Below are positions 8,171 through 16,511 of a DNA stretch of 64,000 nucleotides, piece by piece; the first letter of the stretch is position 1, and every line of letters starts with the position of its first letter. Origin of the DNA: CAZYBO01 sp964645205 (GTDB taxonomy: Bacteria > Pseudomonadota > Alphaproteobacteria > Rickettsiales > SXRF01); contig CAZYBO010000002.1 of NCBI GenBank assembly GCA_964645205.1, positions 310,001 to 374,000 of the forward strand. Direction: 5' to 3'. The position numbers and the translations under genes are program-made. A model generated the notes under the pieces. That model did not search any database, was not told the DNA's origin, and worked only from the letters and a program-made list of their open reading frames with translations.

Positions 8171-9439
8171 TTAAGATGCCGCTTTGGCGCGTTCCTGTGA
8201 CACTTCCGCAAAGGACTTGCCGGTTTCTTCCAGCATCGCCTGCTTGCCGCTGAATTTCTCCCACCGCTTGATGGCGGCATCGACGAAGGGCGGCGACAGC
8301 TCCATGGCGAATACGCGCCGGTGACATTTTTCTCCGGCGATGATCTGCGATCCCGATCCGGAGAACGGCTCGTAGCAGATCTCACCCTCCTTGGTATGCT
8401 TGCGCATGGGGATGGCGAATACTTCGACCGGCTTCTGCGTCGGGTGCTCGGCTTTCGCGGCTCGCGCCTTGCCCTCCCAGTCTAGCTCCCACACGCTGGT
8501 CAGCGCATGGCCGTTATTGCCGTCATGCTTGGGCTTGTGGCCTTGCTGCCAGCCCATCAGGCACGGTTCATGCTGCCATGGATAATAGCTGTAGCTATGC
8601 ACGGCGGCGGGCTTGACCCAGATAATCTGCTGATGGTTAATGACGCCGAGCTTCTGCCATACCTGCTCAATCAGCGCGGCGCGTTTGTGCGCATGCCAGC
8701 AATACCAGGCGGCATTCGGTTTGAGCATCTTTCTGGCGACGGTAAAGACGGAAGTGAAGAAACCATCGGCATCCTTGATATCCACTTCGTTGTAGCTGTC
8801 GCTCCAATCCTTGCCGTTGTTGCCGGGGCGATCGGCGCCGGTATAATCGACCAAGTACGGCGGATCGGTGGAAAAGAGATGCGCTTTCTGACCCTCGAAC
8901 AAACGCCTGACTGTTTCTTCGTCAGTGGAGTCACCGCAAAGCAGGCGGTGATCGCCGAGCAGCCAGAGATCGCCTATTTTGCTAATCGCCTTTTCCGGCA
9001 CTGCCGCGGCATCGTCTTCGCCATCGGATGATCCTTCCGGCGTTTCTTCCGCCAGCAGCTTGTCCAGTTCTTCCTCATCGAAGCCCGTGAGATCGAGCGC
9101 GAAGCCCGATTCTTTCAGCTCGCCCAGCTCGATAGCCAACAGCTCATCATCCCATTCCGCTTCTTCGTGCGTGCGATTGTCGGCGATGCGATACGCCTTG
9201 ACCTGCGCGGGTGATAATCCTTCCGCTACATGCACCGGCACTTCCGCGATGCCCAGCTGCTGCGCCGCCATGAGGCGCGTATGTCCGGCGATCACCACCA
9301 TGTCCTTGTCGACTACGATAGGCTGGCGGAATCCGTATTCCTTTATTGACGCGGCGACCTTCGCAACCGCCGCATTGTTCTTGCGGGGATTACGCGCATA
9401 GGGAATCACGCGCTCGATGGGGATCAGCGAAACCTTCAT
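8171..9439 (-). CDS. ParB-like/DNA methylase fusion (N4/N6 class, phage type)
   Basis: The 422-residue fusion has an N-terminal ParB/Spo0J-like nuclease fold of about 110 residues (RVIPYARNPRKN, VVDKDMVVIAGHTRLMAAQQLG). An acidic linker with DDAAAVPEKAISKIGDLWLLG follows. The C-terminal amino-methyltransferase has motif IV TDPPY at about residue 190, a Trp/Tyr-rich central part and motif I EPFSGSGSQIIAGE near residue 355. The order IV then I marks the beta class. No restriction partner is visible. Such fusions are common in alphaproteobacterial prophages, where they are thought to shield phage DNA from host restriction. Confidence 0.93.
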   Translation of the reverse strand: MKVSLIPIERVIPYARNPRKNNAAVAKVAASIKEYGFRQPIVVDKDMVVIAGHTRLMAAQQLGIAEVPVHVAEGLSPAQVKAYRIADNRTHEEAEWDDELLAIELGELKESGFALDLTGFDEEELDKLLAEETPEGSSDGEDDAAAVPEKAISKIGDLWLLGDHRLLCGDSTDEETVRRLFEGQKAHLFSTDPPYLVDYTGADRPGNNGKDWSDSYNEVDIKDADGFFTSVFTVARKMLKPNAAWYCWHAHKRAALIEQVWQKLGVINHQQIIWVKPAAVHSYSYYPWQHEPCLMGWQQGHKPKHDGNNGHALTSVWELDWEGKARAAKAEHPTQKPVEVFAIPMRKHTKEGEICYEPFSGSGSQIIAGEKCHRRVFAMELSPPFVDAAIKRWEKFSGKQAMLEETGKSFAEVSQERAKAAS

Positions 9440-9717
9440 AATCGGTTGCTTCGGTTTTGGCGTTAAATAGATATTTTCAATTACAAGCGGTTACGCTGCT
9501 ATAAGCGAAACGAAACCGTATTTTTCATGCTGTCGCTGGCGAAATGCCGGGCCTCGCCGCCCCGCATACGTTTCGCCGGGGAAGGACCCGCGAGACTCGA
9601 AATGCAAAAGGGCTACAGCCGGTTAGCTGCAGCCCTTGCGAAACGCACCTCGCGCGATCATGTCGTCAAGACTGGCAGAAAATGTTGCAGTTGTCGAAAG
9701 CAAAGATGTTGCAACAC
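9440..9717. other. 278-bp non-coding gap between methylase and DUF6362-like gene
   Basis: I see no convincing gene here. Its right half contains the leftward terminator described separately. The part nearest 9440-9520 is AT-richer (GTTAAATAGATATTTTC) and may hold a promoter for the methylase gene, but I cannot single out reliable hexamers. Confidence 0.5.
9605..9637 (-). terminator. Leftward intrinsic terminator
   Basis: A 12-bp stem with one G-U-type mismatch (AAGGGCTACAGC at 9608-9619, GCTGCAGCCCTT at 9626-9637) surrounds a 6-nt loop. On the minus strand it is followed by TTTTG. It lies 80 bp beyond the stop of the DUF6362-like gene, so it can end the replication-module transcript before the methylase gene. 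Confidence 0.65.
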
Positions 9718-10143
9718 TTAATGTGTTGTTTCTTCCTGGCGATTGTTGCGGCTCTTTCCCATGCCATCAAGTCGTATGGCAATCTTGGTAAGCGCGATCA
9801 CCCACTTGCGCCATGCGGTCGAGCGATCGCATCCCATCTGGCAGCAGATGGATTTCCAGCGCACCTTTGCCGCGCGCAGCCATACCAGCCGCCGCTCGTC
9901 GATGTCGTCGAGCAGGACAATCCATTGCAGCGTTTCTTCCATGCGGCTTATGTCCTGCGCGGGCGGCGGGCCGAGGCGCATAGGCAGCTTCTCCATCTCC
10001 CATATTTCCCGTTGCGTGTATTTAATCGCAGGCCACAGATTATAATAGCCTTGCACCTTGACGGGCGGAAGCCGCTTCAACGTGTACAGCGCACGTTCGA
10101 AGCGGTCGGCCACGTCCTTCGCCGTCCACTTATCTTGTGCCAT
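9718..10143 (-). CDS. DUF6362-like phage protein with C-terminal HTH
   Basis: The 141-residue reading starts at MAQDKWTAKDVADRFERALYTL. The longer frame upstream overlaps the neighbour and lacks an SD. The N-terminal half is a helical block with LKRLPPVKVQGYYNLWP. The C-terminal half ends with WKSICCQMGCDRSTAWRKW, which reads as a helix-turn-helix. The pattern resembles the DUF6362 group of alphaproteobacterial prophages. The role is unknown, possibly a late-gene or copy-number regulator. It overlaps the preceding gene by 14 bp. Confidence 0.75.
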   Translation of the reverse strand: MAQDKWTAKDVADRFERALYTLKRLPPVKVQGYYNLWPAIKYTQREIWEMEKLPMRLGPPPAQDISRMEETLQWIVLLDDIDERRLVWLRAAKVRWKSICCQMGCDRSTAWRKWVIALTKIAIRLDGMGKSRNNRQEETTH

Positions 10144-10414
10144 GCATTCCCTCCGTCTGGTTAAGCTCGGCCAGGCAGGCGGCGTATCCGGCGACATCCT
10201 TGATGCTGTCCTGATGCTTCGGATTCTGCTTCAGGCGCACGAGTTTCAGGTCGATCAGGCACAGCATTACCTGCTGCGGCGTCACGTCGATGCCGAGGGT
10301 AAGCGACCATCGCTTCGCTAGCTCGGTCGAGGATTCCGCCACCGATCCATATTCACGATTGCGTTCTTCGATCGTATGGATCGCTTGTTCCAGTAAGCGC
10401 ACACCATGTCTCAT
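10130..10414 (-). CDS. DUF6378-like small phage protein
   Basis: The 94-residue protein starts at MRHGVRLLEQAIHTIEERNREYG. The segment ERNREYGSVAES ... LCLIDLKLVRLKQNPKHQDSIKDVAGYAACL fits the small DUF6378 family of phage proteins, which look like all-alpha nucleotide-pyrophosphohydrolase relatives (the HQDSIKDVAGY end resembles MazG-like folds). The 4-bp overlap with the resolvase gene upstream supports the start. Any catalytic activity is unproven. Confidence 0.75.
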   Translation of the reverse strand: MRHGVRLLEQAIHTIEERNREYGSVAESSTELAKRWSLTLGIDVTPQQVMLCLIDLKLVRLKQNPKHQDSIKDVAGYAACLAELNQTEGMHGTR

Positions 10415-10887
10415 CGGACGCTCTCCTCGGTGACATGAATCGCGCAATGCAGAAGCGCGAGCGCATCGGCTTCGTTGTCGTCTTCGGGATGATGGCCAAG
10501 CGCCTTGACGGCAGCGATTACGCGCTCCTTGTTCGCATTGCCCTTGCCGGTGATGAAATGCTTGATGGTGCCGACCGGCACGCCTTCGTAGGGAATGGCA
10601 TGATGTTCGCACCAGGCGGTCAGTTGCGCCAGAAAACCGCCATAGGCATGCGCGGCATCCACTCCGGCATGGTTGCGCACTTCCTCGAAATAGACCGCAT
10701 CCAGTTTGCCGGTCACGCCGCGCGTTTCATTCAGCCAGCGTTCGAAGCGCAGATACCGCATGCCGCCACCCTCGAATCGGTGCGGGCGGAAATGCGCCGT
10801 GCCGCTGACGATGCGTCCATGTTGGTTGCGCAGCGCCCAGCCGGTCATGGTGCCGAGATCGAGCGCAAGAATAATCGGTCGGTTCAT
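10411..10887 (-). CDS. RuvC-like Holliday junction resolvase (phage)
   Basis: The 158-residue protein starts at MNRPIILALDLGTMTGWAL; the upstream extension has no support. It has an RNase H-like fold pattern. The first catalytic Asp is in LALDLGT, an acidic residue is in VYFEEVRNHAG, and the last acidic cluster is in HHPEDDNEADALALL, as in RuvC. In phages these enzymes resolve branched replication intermediates before packaging. ATGA overlaps occur at both ends, coupling it to the genes before and after. Confidence 0.88.
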   Translation of the reverse strand: MNRPIILALDLGTMTGWALRNQHGRIVSGTAHFRPHRFEGGGMRYLRFERWLNETRGVTGKLDAVYFEEVRNHAGVDAAHAYGGFLAQLTAWCEHHAIPYEGVPVGTIKHFITGKGNANKERVIAAVKALGHHPEDDNEADALALLHCAIHVTEESVR

Positions 10888-11180
10888 AGAGCCTCCTGGT
10901 GGGGTTGGGGAATAGGAAGACCGCCCATCCGTCCGCATGTGTTGGCGGCGAACACCCGTCGGGGTTCGGCCACACATTTATGTGTAGGCGGGAAACCACA
11001 AACTGGACGTGAGAACGAAGAAGCTGAATCAACAGCAGATTGTTTCAGTTGATCCAGTTTGCGCGGCAGTTTGCCGTGTCCAACTGGAAACATGGGCATG
11101 GCATTGAAAAAGCACGATTCCAGTTCGCGGCAGATTGCCAGATGGACGTCAAACTGGCGCAGTGTGACATGCATCATCAT
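10884..11180 (-). CDS. Small hypothetical protein between primase and resolvase
   Basis: A 98-residue frame starts MMMHVTLRQFDVHLAICREL at 11180 and joins both neighbours by ATGA overlaps (primase stop, resolvase start), which argues that it is translated. No family is recognised. The C-terminal half is Cys/Pro-rich (PVCGFPPTHKCVAEP). The DNA contains a ~24-bp imperfect direct repeat (11051-11075 and 11116-11139) that is read in different protein frames, so the stretch may have a DNA-level role or be a decayed gene. The call is uncertain. Confidence 0.5.
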   Translation of the reverse strand: MMMHVTLRQFDVHLAICRELESCFFNAMPMFPVGHGKLPRKLDQLKQSAVDSASSFSRPVCGFPPTHKCVAEPRRVFAANTCGRMGGLPIPQPHQEAL

Positions 11181-13321
11181 TCGGCCGCTCCATCGTGGTA
11201 AATCCACACTTCGGGGTCTTCCACTTTCATAAGCGCGCCGTCGGACGGCGATTTGTAATGCGTGGGGAGAAACCGCTTGTAGACGGTGAGAATTTCTCCG
11301 GTGATGGGATCGACTTCCGTTTTGTCGGTCGGCACTTCCATTCCTTCGACGCAAAGGAAGCCGTTCTTTGACCGGGCGGCTCCCTCCTTGACGAATTTGA
11401 TGTAGCTCTTGGAAGTCAGCACGTCGACGCGGTCGCGTATGGAATGCCTGCCGCCGAGTTCGGCCTTATGCTCCCACACCTGATTGAACTGGCTGGCCGT
11501 GTAGAGCTTGCCCTTGCGTCCTTCGGCGTAAATGATTTCAAGGATCTGGTCATGCTTACGGCGGCGCTCGGCATCGAGACGCTGCCCGTATTCCTTGTTC
11601 ACCAGGCGCTCGGATTCCAGCTCCAGCTCGCGCCATCTGCCGTCGATCTTGTCGACATATTTATTCTCAATCGGCGCACCGTTGCGCAGCTCGAAAACCA
11701 TTTGCTTGATGCTGCGATGTTCATCTGGCCGGAACATGATGATGCCGGACGTGTAAAATCCGCGCAGCGATCCCGCGCCGCTCAAGCCCTGGAACGGCTC
11801 TTCCTCAAGGTTTTTCCTGCCGATCTTCTTGGTGTGGTGGGCGATGATAATGCCGGCTTCAGGGTTGACCAGAAAGCGCAGGCGCTCGACACGATCCTGA
11901 AGAAAAGCCAGCATGGCGCTGTTGTCATTCTCGCCACCGCTTTTGCCGCCGTCATAGACGTTGCGAAGCGGATCGATGGCAATGACGTCCAGCATGGACG
12001 GATCGAAAAAGCGGACGATGGTGTCGCGCACCATCTCCACGCCTTTTTCGTCCAGCAGCATGCGCACCTGCGGCGTGATGACCAGATTGCGGCGCACCAG
12101 CGGCAGCAGGTTAGGATCAAACTGCAGGCTTTTCAGTCGCTCACGCAGGTAATGATAGCCGATCTCCGCCTGCAGGTAGAAAATCTTGAGCGGCTTCGAT
12201 GGCTTCATGCTGAGAAACGGAAGCCCCGCCGCCATGTGCGCCAGCCAGCAGATCAGCAGGTCGCTTTTGCCCACCTTCGGCGCGCCGCCCAGCACGAGCA
12301 ATCCGCCCGGTGTCAGCACGCGCGGGGAGATGATGTCTTCCGGCATGGGCGAATCGTCATCCAGCAGGTGGCCGACGGTAAAAGCCGGAAGCGCCGTGGC
12401 GGGCGTGACTGCAGTTCGATTGGCGGATACAAGGAATTCCGCCACATCCATGTTTTCGGTCACTGCATCCGCCGCATCCCATTTCGCCGGTTTGCCGTCA
12501 GGAATGGAGAGAACGGCCAGCGAGGCGATGTTCTGCGTTTTGAGCCGCGCGGCGACTGCCTCGGCGTATTTCACGCCAGGCTCATCATTGTCCGGCCAGA
12601 TCAGAACATGCTTGCCGTCCAATGGCGACCAATCGGTTTTATCGACCGGCGCACTGGCGCCGTTCATGGCGGTGGTGGCGCATATTCCTTTATCGATGAG
12701 CGCCTGCGCGGCTTTCTCGCCTTCGACCAGCACCACGGCGTTCGCCGCCTTCATCCCCGGCTGGTTATAAAGCGGGCGCGGTTCCGGCGCCCGCTGGCGG
12801 CGCGCCTTGACGTCCCATGGCCGGAACTGTTTGCCTGATTCTGTATCAAAACGATACACGCAGGCAATCAATGCGCCGTCGCCATCGAAGTAATCCCATT
12901 TCGCACTCGGCGCGCCGAGATCTTCGGTTTCCGCCTGTGCCTGTTTCGGCATCGGCCTGGCAGGCGTGCCGAGCCATTCATGAATCGAGCTGATAACTTC
13001 GGGAAAATGGCTGCGCGTATCCCAGCCGTGCGCTGCCGCCCACAAAGAAATGATGTCTCCGCCTTCACCGGTGGCGAAGTCATGCCACATGCCAGCCTTC
13101 GCGCCTGAAAGCTCAACGGTCAGGCTGTCACCTTTATTGCCGTGAATGTCGCCGACATGGAACTTGCCGCCACGCCGGACGCCGTTTGGCAGCAGAAAAT
13201 AGAGTGCCTCAGTGAGACGCCCGATAAGGAGGCGCTTTATATCGTCCGTCGATAGCTGCGGCTCTTCCTTCGGGTAGGCTTGCGTCTGCGCGTCGTTGAA
13301 ATCCGACCATTCCTGGCTCAT
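11177..13321 (-). CDS. Phage primase-helicase: TOPRIM plus RecA-like AAA_25 ATPase
   Basis: The 714-residue protein starts at MSQEWSDFNDAQTQ, with its ATG overlapping the nuclease stop. An N-terminal segment (HGNKGDSLTVEL ... WHDFATGEGGDIISLW) resembles the zinc-less primase N-domain. A TOPRIM domain follows (VVLVEGEKAAQAL, then LIWPDNDEPG with the acidic triad). The second half is a RepA/AAA_25-type ATPase with P-loop GGAPKVGKSDLL, Walker B-like DVIAIDPLRNV and IIAHHTKK. The arrangement fits a replicative primase-helicase of the prophage. Its first residues share W-S-D-F-N-x-A with the SSB-like protein of the same module. Confidence 0.88.
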   Translation of the reverse strand: MSQEWSDFNDAQTQAYPKEEPQLSTDDIKRLLIGRLTEALYFLLPNGVRRGGKFHVGDIHGNKGDSLTVELSGAKAGMWHDFATGEGGDIISLWAAAHGWDTRSHFPEVISSIHEWLGTPARPMPKQAQAETEDLGAPSAKWDYFDGDGALIACVYRFDTESGKQFRPWDVKARRQRAPEPRPLYNQPGMKAANAVVLVEGEKAAQALIDKGICATTAMNGASAPVDKTDWSPLDGKHVLIWPDNDEPGVKYAEAVAARLKTQNIASLAVLSIPDGKPAKWDAADAVTENMDVAEFLVSANRTAVTPATALPAFTVGHLLDDDSPMPEDIISPRVLTPGGLLVLGGAPKVGKSDLLICWLAHMAAGLPFLSMKPSKPLKIFYLQAEIGYHYLRERLKSLQFDPNLLPLVRRNLVITPQVRMLLDEKGVEMVRDTIVRFFDPSMLDVIAIDPLRNVYDGGKSGGENDNSAMLAFLQDRVERLRFLVNPEAGIIIAHHTKKIGRKNLEEEPFQGLSGAGSLRGFYTSGIIMFRPDEHRSIKQMVFELRNGAPIENKYVDKIDGRWRELELESERLVNKEYGQRLDAERRRKHDQILEIIYAEGRKGKLYTASQFNQVWEHKAELGGRHSIRDRVDVLTSKSYIKFVKEGAARSKNGFLCVEGMEVPTDKTEVDPITGEILTVYKRFLPTHYKSPSDGALMKVEDPEVWIYHDGAAE

Positions 13322-14070
13322 GCTTCTTTCTCCCAGCAGCGTGTCCGGTATGGGCAGAAGCGGCATTCGAAGTAGTCGGGATCGGCGGTAACGCGCGGCA
13401 TGATCTCACCGGCATGGGTGGCGCGAAGAATATGCACGGCGCGGTCGCTGACGTTCTGCGCAAGCGACGCATCAAAAGGCACCAGCTCGTGGTAAATTTC
13501 CGCCGTATCTTTGTTGACGGCGGTAAAGAGCGCGGGGTTCCGGCTGATGCCCGATATCGAACCTTCCATGTATGCCTGGTAAATGGCGATCTGCGCGGCA
13601 TAGACCGGCTTGGATTTGGCGACGCCGTGCTTGACCGTTTCTTTCCACGACTTGGCATTCATGGATTTGCATTCCCACAGCATGGGAAAACTCAGGCCAA
13701 GATCCTCCGGCCCGCCGCTGATCACGCCGTCGACATGGCCGCGTATGCGCCCGTCGGCAACCGAGAAACCGAAGGGCTCGCCGTTTCGTCTTTGCGTGAA
13801 CAGCTCAAGCCCGGCAGCGCGAAGCCAGCCGATGGCCAGATCCTCGAAAAGATGACCGGCGGCGAAAATGCGCAAGGCCTTGCCGGAAAAATCCTCGTCC
13901 TTGGGCGTCCGGGTAAATTCATATTGCAATGATCGCGCGCAGGATACGCCCAGGCGGGACGCGCCCAGATACTCACGCTCCGGTATTTTGCGCCGCTCTT
14001 CTACCAGCGCGGCGTCGATCCGCTCGTTCAGATTTTCGGCGAAGGTCGGCCTGTGGTTGAAATCCAGCAT
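13318..14070 (-). CDS. Cas4/RecB-like PD-(D/E)XK exonuclease
   Basis: The 250-residue protein has the nuclease core GRIRGHVDGVISG (Asp) followed by MLWECKSMNAKSW (E-x-K) and a downstream Gln in YAAQIAIYQAYM, the RecB motif III arrangement. The C-terminal Cys cluster (FECRFCPYRTRCW) together with an upstream Cys (GVSCARSLQYEF) suggests a Cas4-like Fe-S site. In phage modules this enzyme resects DNA ends for recombination. It shares one base with the upstream small gene, consistent with an early operon. Confidence 0.88.
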   Translation of the reverse strand: MLDFNHRPTFAENLNERIDAALVEERRKIPEREYLGASRLGVSCARSLQYEFTRTPKDEDFSGKALRIFAAGHLFEDLAIGWLRAAGLELFTQRRNGEPFGFSVADGRIRGHVDGVISGGPEDLGLSFPMLWECKSMNAKSWKETVKHGVAKSKPVYAAQIAIYQAYMEGSISGISRNPALFTAVNKDTAEIYHELVPFDASLAQNVSDRAVHILRATHAGEIMPRVTADPDYFECRFCPYRTRCWEKEA

Positions 14071-14264
14071 CAGAACGGCGCCTCCGCGCGGCGCTCGATC
14101 ATGCGATCCTGATAAGCGGTCACCACCACTTCGATCAGCGTCAGCACTTCCTGCCTGGTAAGATCAGCGAAAGGACGCTGCATGCCGATTTCCGCGACAT
14201 ATTCTCCAAGCGGAACCAGCGCGGATGCCATGCATTCTTTCTCAAGGTCGGTGGGATCGATCAT
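14070..14264 (-). CDS. Small hypothetical phage protein (64 aa)
   Basis: The frame starts MIDPTDLEKECMASALVPLGEY and continues with a helical stretch ADLTRQEVLTLIEVVVTAYQDR. It is flanked by overlapping start/stop codons with both the helicase and the nuclease genes, which makes translation likely. I have seen similar small proteins beside phage nucleases but cannot assign a function. Confidence 0.65.
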   Translation of the reverse strand: MIDPTDLEKECMASALVPLGEYVAEIGMQRPFADLTRQEVLTLIEVVVTAYQDRMIERRAEAPF

Positions 14265-15919
14265 GCTGCCCTCCCGCGATTGATGGCGCCCTGAATGGCC
14301 TGGCGGTTGAACTGCATGGTCATGAGCGCCGATGCTTTGTAGCGGGTCAGGCTGTAGTCGTTGCGGCAGGACGGCGGCAGGTATTGCAGCTGCTTCTCAG
14401 TGGCGGGCTGGTGCAGCCATGAGCGCGTCTTGTGCGCCGTGTCTTCATTTTCATACAGATTCAGCCAGTCATCCGCGGCGGCGAAGCACACCAGCCTTTC
14501 GCCGGATGCCAGAAGTTTCGGCGATTCGCCCTTGCGGCCGCCCACGGCGTGCCAGTCGGTATCCTTGATGAACACGCCCGCCCAGGCATTGAAGCCGGTG
14601 GCCATGTAATAGCGGTCATCGCCGTTCAGGTCGCACCATAGGAAGCTCGACCGCTTGAGCAGATCGATTTCCGTCATCAGGAAATCGCCCGATGCGGCTG
14701 TGGCGGCGGCAGGGCTTTCCCATACATAACCGCACAGAGGGCATTCCTTTACCGCCAGCGGCACCGAAGCGGCGCATTCCGGACATTCCTTGTAAGGCGC
14801 GTCGCCGTCCTGATGATGGTCGTCGAGATCGACTTCCTGCTCGATCGAGCCGTGGATCAAGGTGGACGTGCCAAAATCCAGCACGACGCAATCTTTTTTC
14901 ACGACACCCGGAAACTCCGCAGGATCGACCGTGCGCAGCCCGCGCCCGATCATCTGAATCATGGTGGATTTGTAGGAGCTGGGGCGCAGAAGGATAACGC
15001 AGCTGGCGGGCGGGTAGTCCCAGCCTTCGGTTAGCACCGCCACGTTGACGATGATTTGCGCACCGCCCGACGTGAATGCCGCCAGCGCCTGCTGGCGATC
15101 CGTATCGGACATTTCTCCGTACACCATCACGGCGGGAATACCGGCGCGCAGAAAACTGTCGCAGACGTCGCGCGCGTGATCGACCGTGGAGCAGAAGGCC
15201 ACGGTCTTGCGGTCGCAGGCCTTTTCCTTCCAGTGCTGCACCACGGCGTCGTTGATGGGGCGCGTGTTCATGATGCTGGCAACGGCATTCATGTCGTAAT
15301 CGAGCGCGGTTTTGCGCACGTTCTTCAGGTCTTCCTGCACGCCGACATTCATGACGAAGGTGCGCGGCGGCACTAAATGGCCGGATGCGATCAGCTCCTT
15401 GACAGTGATTTGATCGGCGACGTTGGAAAAGACAGGACGCAGGCCGAGCTTATCGCCGCGGTTAGGCGTCGCGGTCATGCCGAGCAGCTTGATGTCCGGA
15501 TTTTTCTTTTGCGCATGGTCGATGATGCGCAGGTAACTTTCGGCGCGGGCGTGATGCGCTTCATCCACGACCAGCGCGTCCAGTACCGGCATGGTATCGA
15601 GATTGTTTTCCCGCGTCAGCGTCTGCACCATGGCAAAGGTGACATCGCCTTCCCATGTTTTGATGGTGGCGTTATACATGCCGGTGGAAAGGCCAGGATT
15701 GATGCGCTTGAATTTCGCCTGATTTTGCGCGGTCAGCTCGTCACGGTGCGCAAGCACGCATGCTTTGCTGGCATCCTCTTTGAACAGCTCGCCGAGGATG
15801 GCGGAAAGCATGATCGTCTTGCCTGCGCCGGTGGGCGCGACGGCCAGCGTGTTGCCATGCTGGCGCAGCGCGGTCACGGAGCGGGAGACAAGCTCCTTCT
15901 GTCTGGGTCTAAGCAGCAC
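14261..15919 (-). CDS. SF2 DEAD/DEAH-box helicase with zinc ribbon
   Basis: The 552-residue protein uses a GTG start behind GGAGG. Motifs: I APTGAGKT, II VVDEAHHAR, III GMTATPNR, and C-terminal motifs V/VI TEGWDYPPAS and QMIGRGLRT. A Cys4 zinc ribbon (CPECAASVPLAVKECPLC) follows at about residue 385, then a C-terminal domain of ~150 residues that is not part of the helicase core. This is the classic phage SF2 helicase of replication modules, related to the UvsW/RecG-like group, probably for branch migration or replication initiation. Confidence 0.93.
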   Translation of the reverse strand: MLLRPRQKELVSRSVTALRQHGNTLAVAPTGAGKTIMLSAILGELFKEDASKACVLAHRDELTAQNQAKFKRINPGLSTGMYNATIKTWEGDVTFAMVQTLTRENNLDTMPVLDALVVDEAHHARAESYLRIIDHAQKKNPDIKLLGMTATPNRGDKLGLRPVFSNVADQITVKELIASGHLVPPRTFVMNVGVQEDLKNVRKTALDYDMNAVASIMNTRPINDAVVQHWKEKACDRKTVAFCSTVDHARDVCDSFLRAGIPAVMVYGEMSDTDRQQALAAFTSGGAQIIVNVAVLTEGWDYPPASCVILLRPSSYKSTMIQMIGRGLRTVDPAEFPGVVKKDCVVLDFGTSTLIHGSIEQEVDLDDHHQDGDAPYKECPECAASVPLAVKECPLCGYVWESPAAATAASGDFLMTEIDLLKRSSFLWCDLNGDDRYYMATGFNAWAGVFIKDTDWHAVGGRKGESPKLLASGERLVCFAAADDWLNLYENEDTAHKTRSWLHQPATEKQLQYLPPSCRNDYSLTRYKASALMTMQFNRQAIQGAINRGRAA

Positions 15920-15931
15920 TGTCCGGCCTCC

Positions 15932-16510
15932 TTACTGCGCCCAGGAAGGCAGGTTGCCCTTAGTTTGCGCAGGCGCGGAGGCTTGCGGTGCGGAAGAAGA
16001 ACCGCCTGCGCGTCCCATCAGCGCGGCGTAATCCTTGTGGTCGCAGGTGACGGCGTATTTGATGACGTTCTTGTCATTGCCGTTCTGGTCTTTCTCAATG
16101 TCGGCGCGCGCCAGGAACTCGATGCCGTCGAGATCGCCGAGCCCGTTAATGCGCCGGGCGTTCTGCGCCTGAGTGGAATTGTCCTTGTTGCCGATGCCGC
16201 GGGCGGAATTGAGGATGCCCTTGATCAGCGACCGGCCGATATTCGCCCAGTCTTCGCCTTTGGGGCTGTGCAGGCCGATCAGGTTCCAAATCTTGCGGCG
16301 GGCATACTGGCCTTCCAACACCACGAATTCGCAGTTCAGATAAATCGAACCAGTGGTGGCATTGCGCGTGGCATAGCCGCCTGTCCATCCTTTCTGTGGA
16401 TCGTCGTAGCCGCCGGGGCGGACGGTCATCCGCACCTTGATCAGCGTGCCTTTGGGAATGGGATCGAAACTATTCTGGTCTTCGGCGCTGTTAAAATCGC
16501 TCCAGCTCAT
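15932..16510 (-). CDS. DUF669-like single-stranded DNA-binding protein
   Basis: The 192-residue protein begins MSWSDFNSAEDQNSFDPIPKGTL. It contains a beta-rich core (GSIYLNCEFVVLEGQYARRKIWNLIGL) and a Gly/Ser/Ala-Pro C-terminal linker ending in a short tip (GNLPSWAQ), a layout reminiscent of SSBs. The family is usually found beside a RecA-like NTPase and a helicase, as here. I infer ssDNA binding; this was not shown by motif identity with canonical SSB. Confidence 0.75.
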   Translation of the reverse strand: MSWSDFNSAEDQNSFDPIPKGTLIKVRMTVRPGGYDDPQKGWTGGYATRNATTGSIYLNCEFVVLEGQYARRKIWNLIGLHSPKGEDWANIGRSLIKGILNSARGIGNKDNSTQAQNARRINGLGDLDGIEFLARADIEKDQNGNDKNVIKYAVTCDHKDYAALMGRAGGSSSAPQASAPAQTKGNLPSWAQ

Positions 16511-16511
16511 A

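Noticed and set aside
10888..10977. Longer start for the RuvC-like gene
   Set aside because: The 30-residue extension is Arg/Pro/Ser-rich, overlaps the neighbouring frame, and breaks the ATGA coupling seen at the shorter start.
11444..12838. 464-codon rightward frame opposite the primase-helicase gene
   Set aside because: It is antisense to a gene with clear TOPRIM and P-loop motifs, has no SD and no recognisable domain. High GC leaves antisense frames open.
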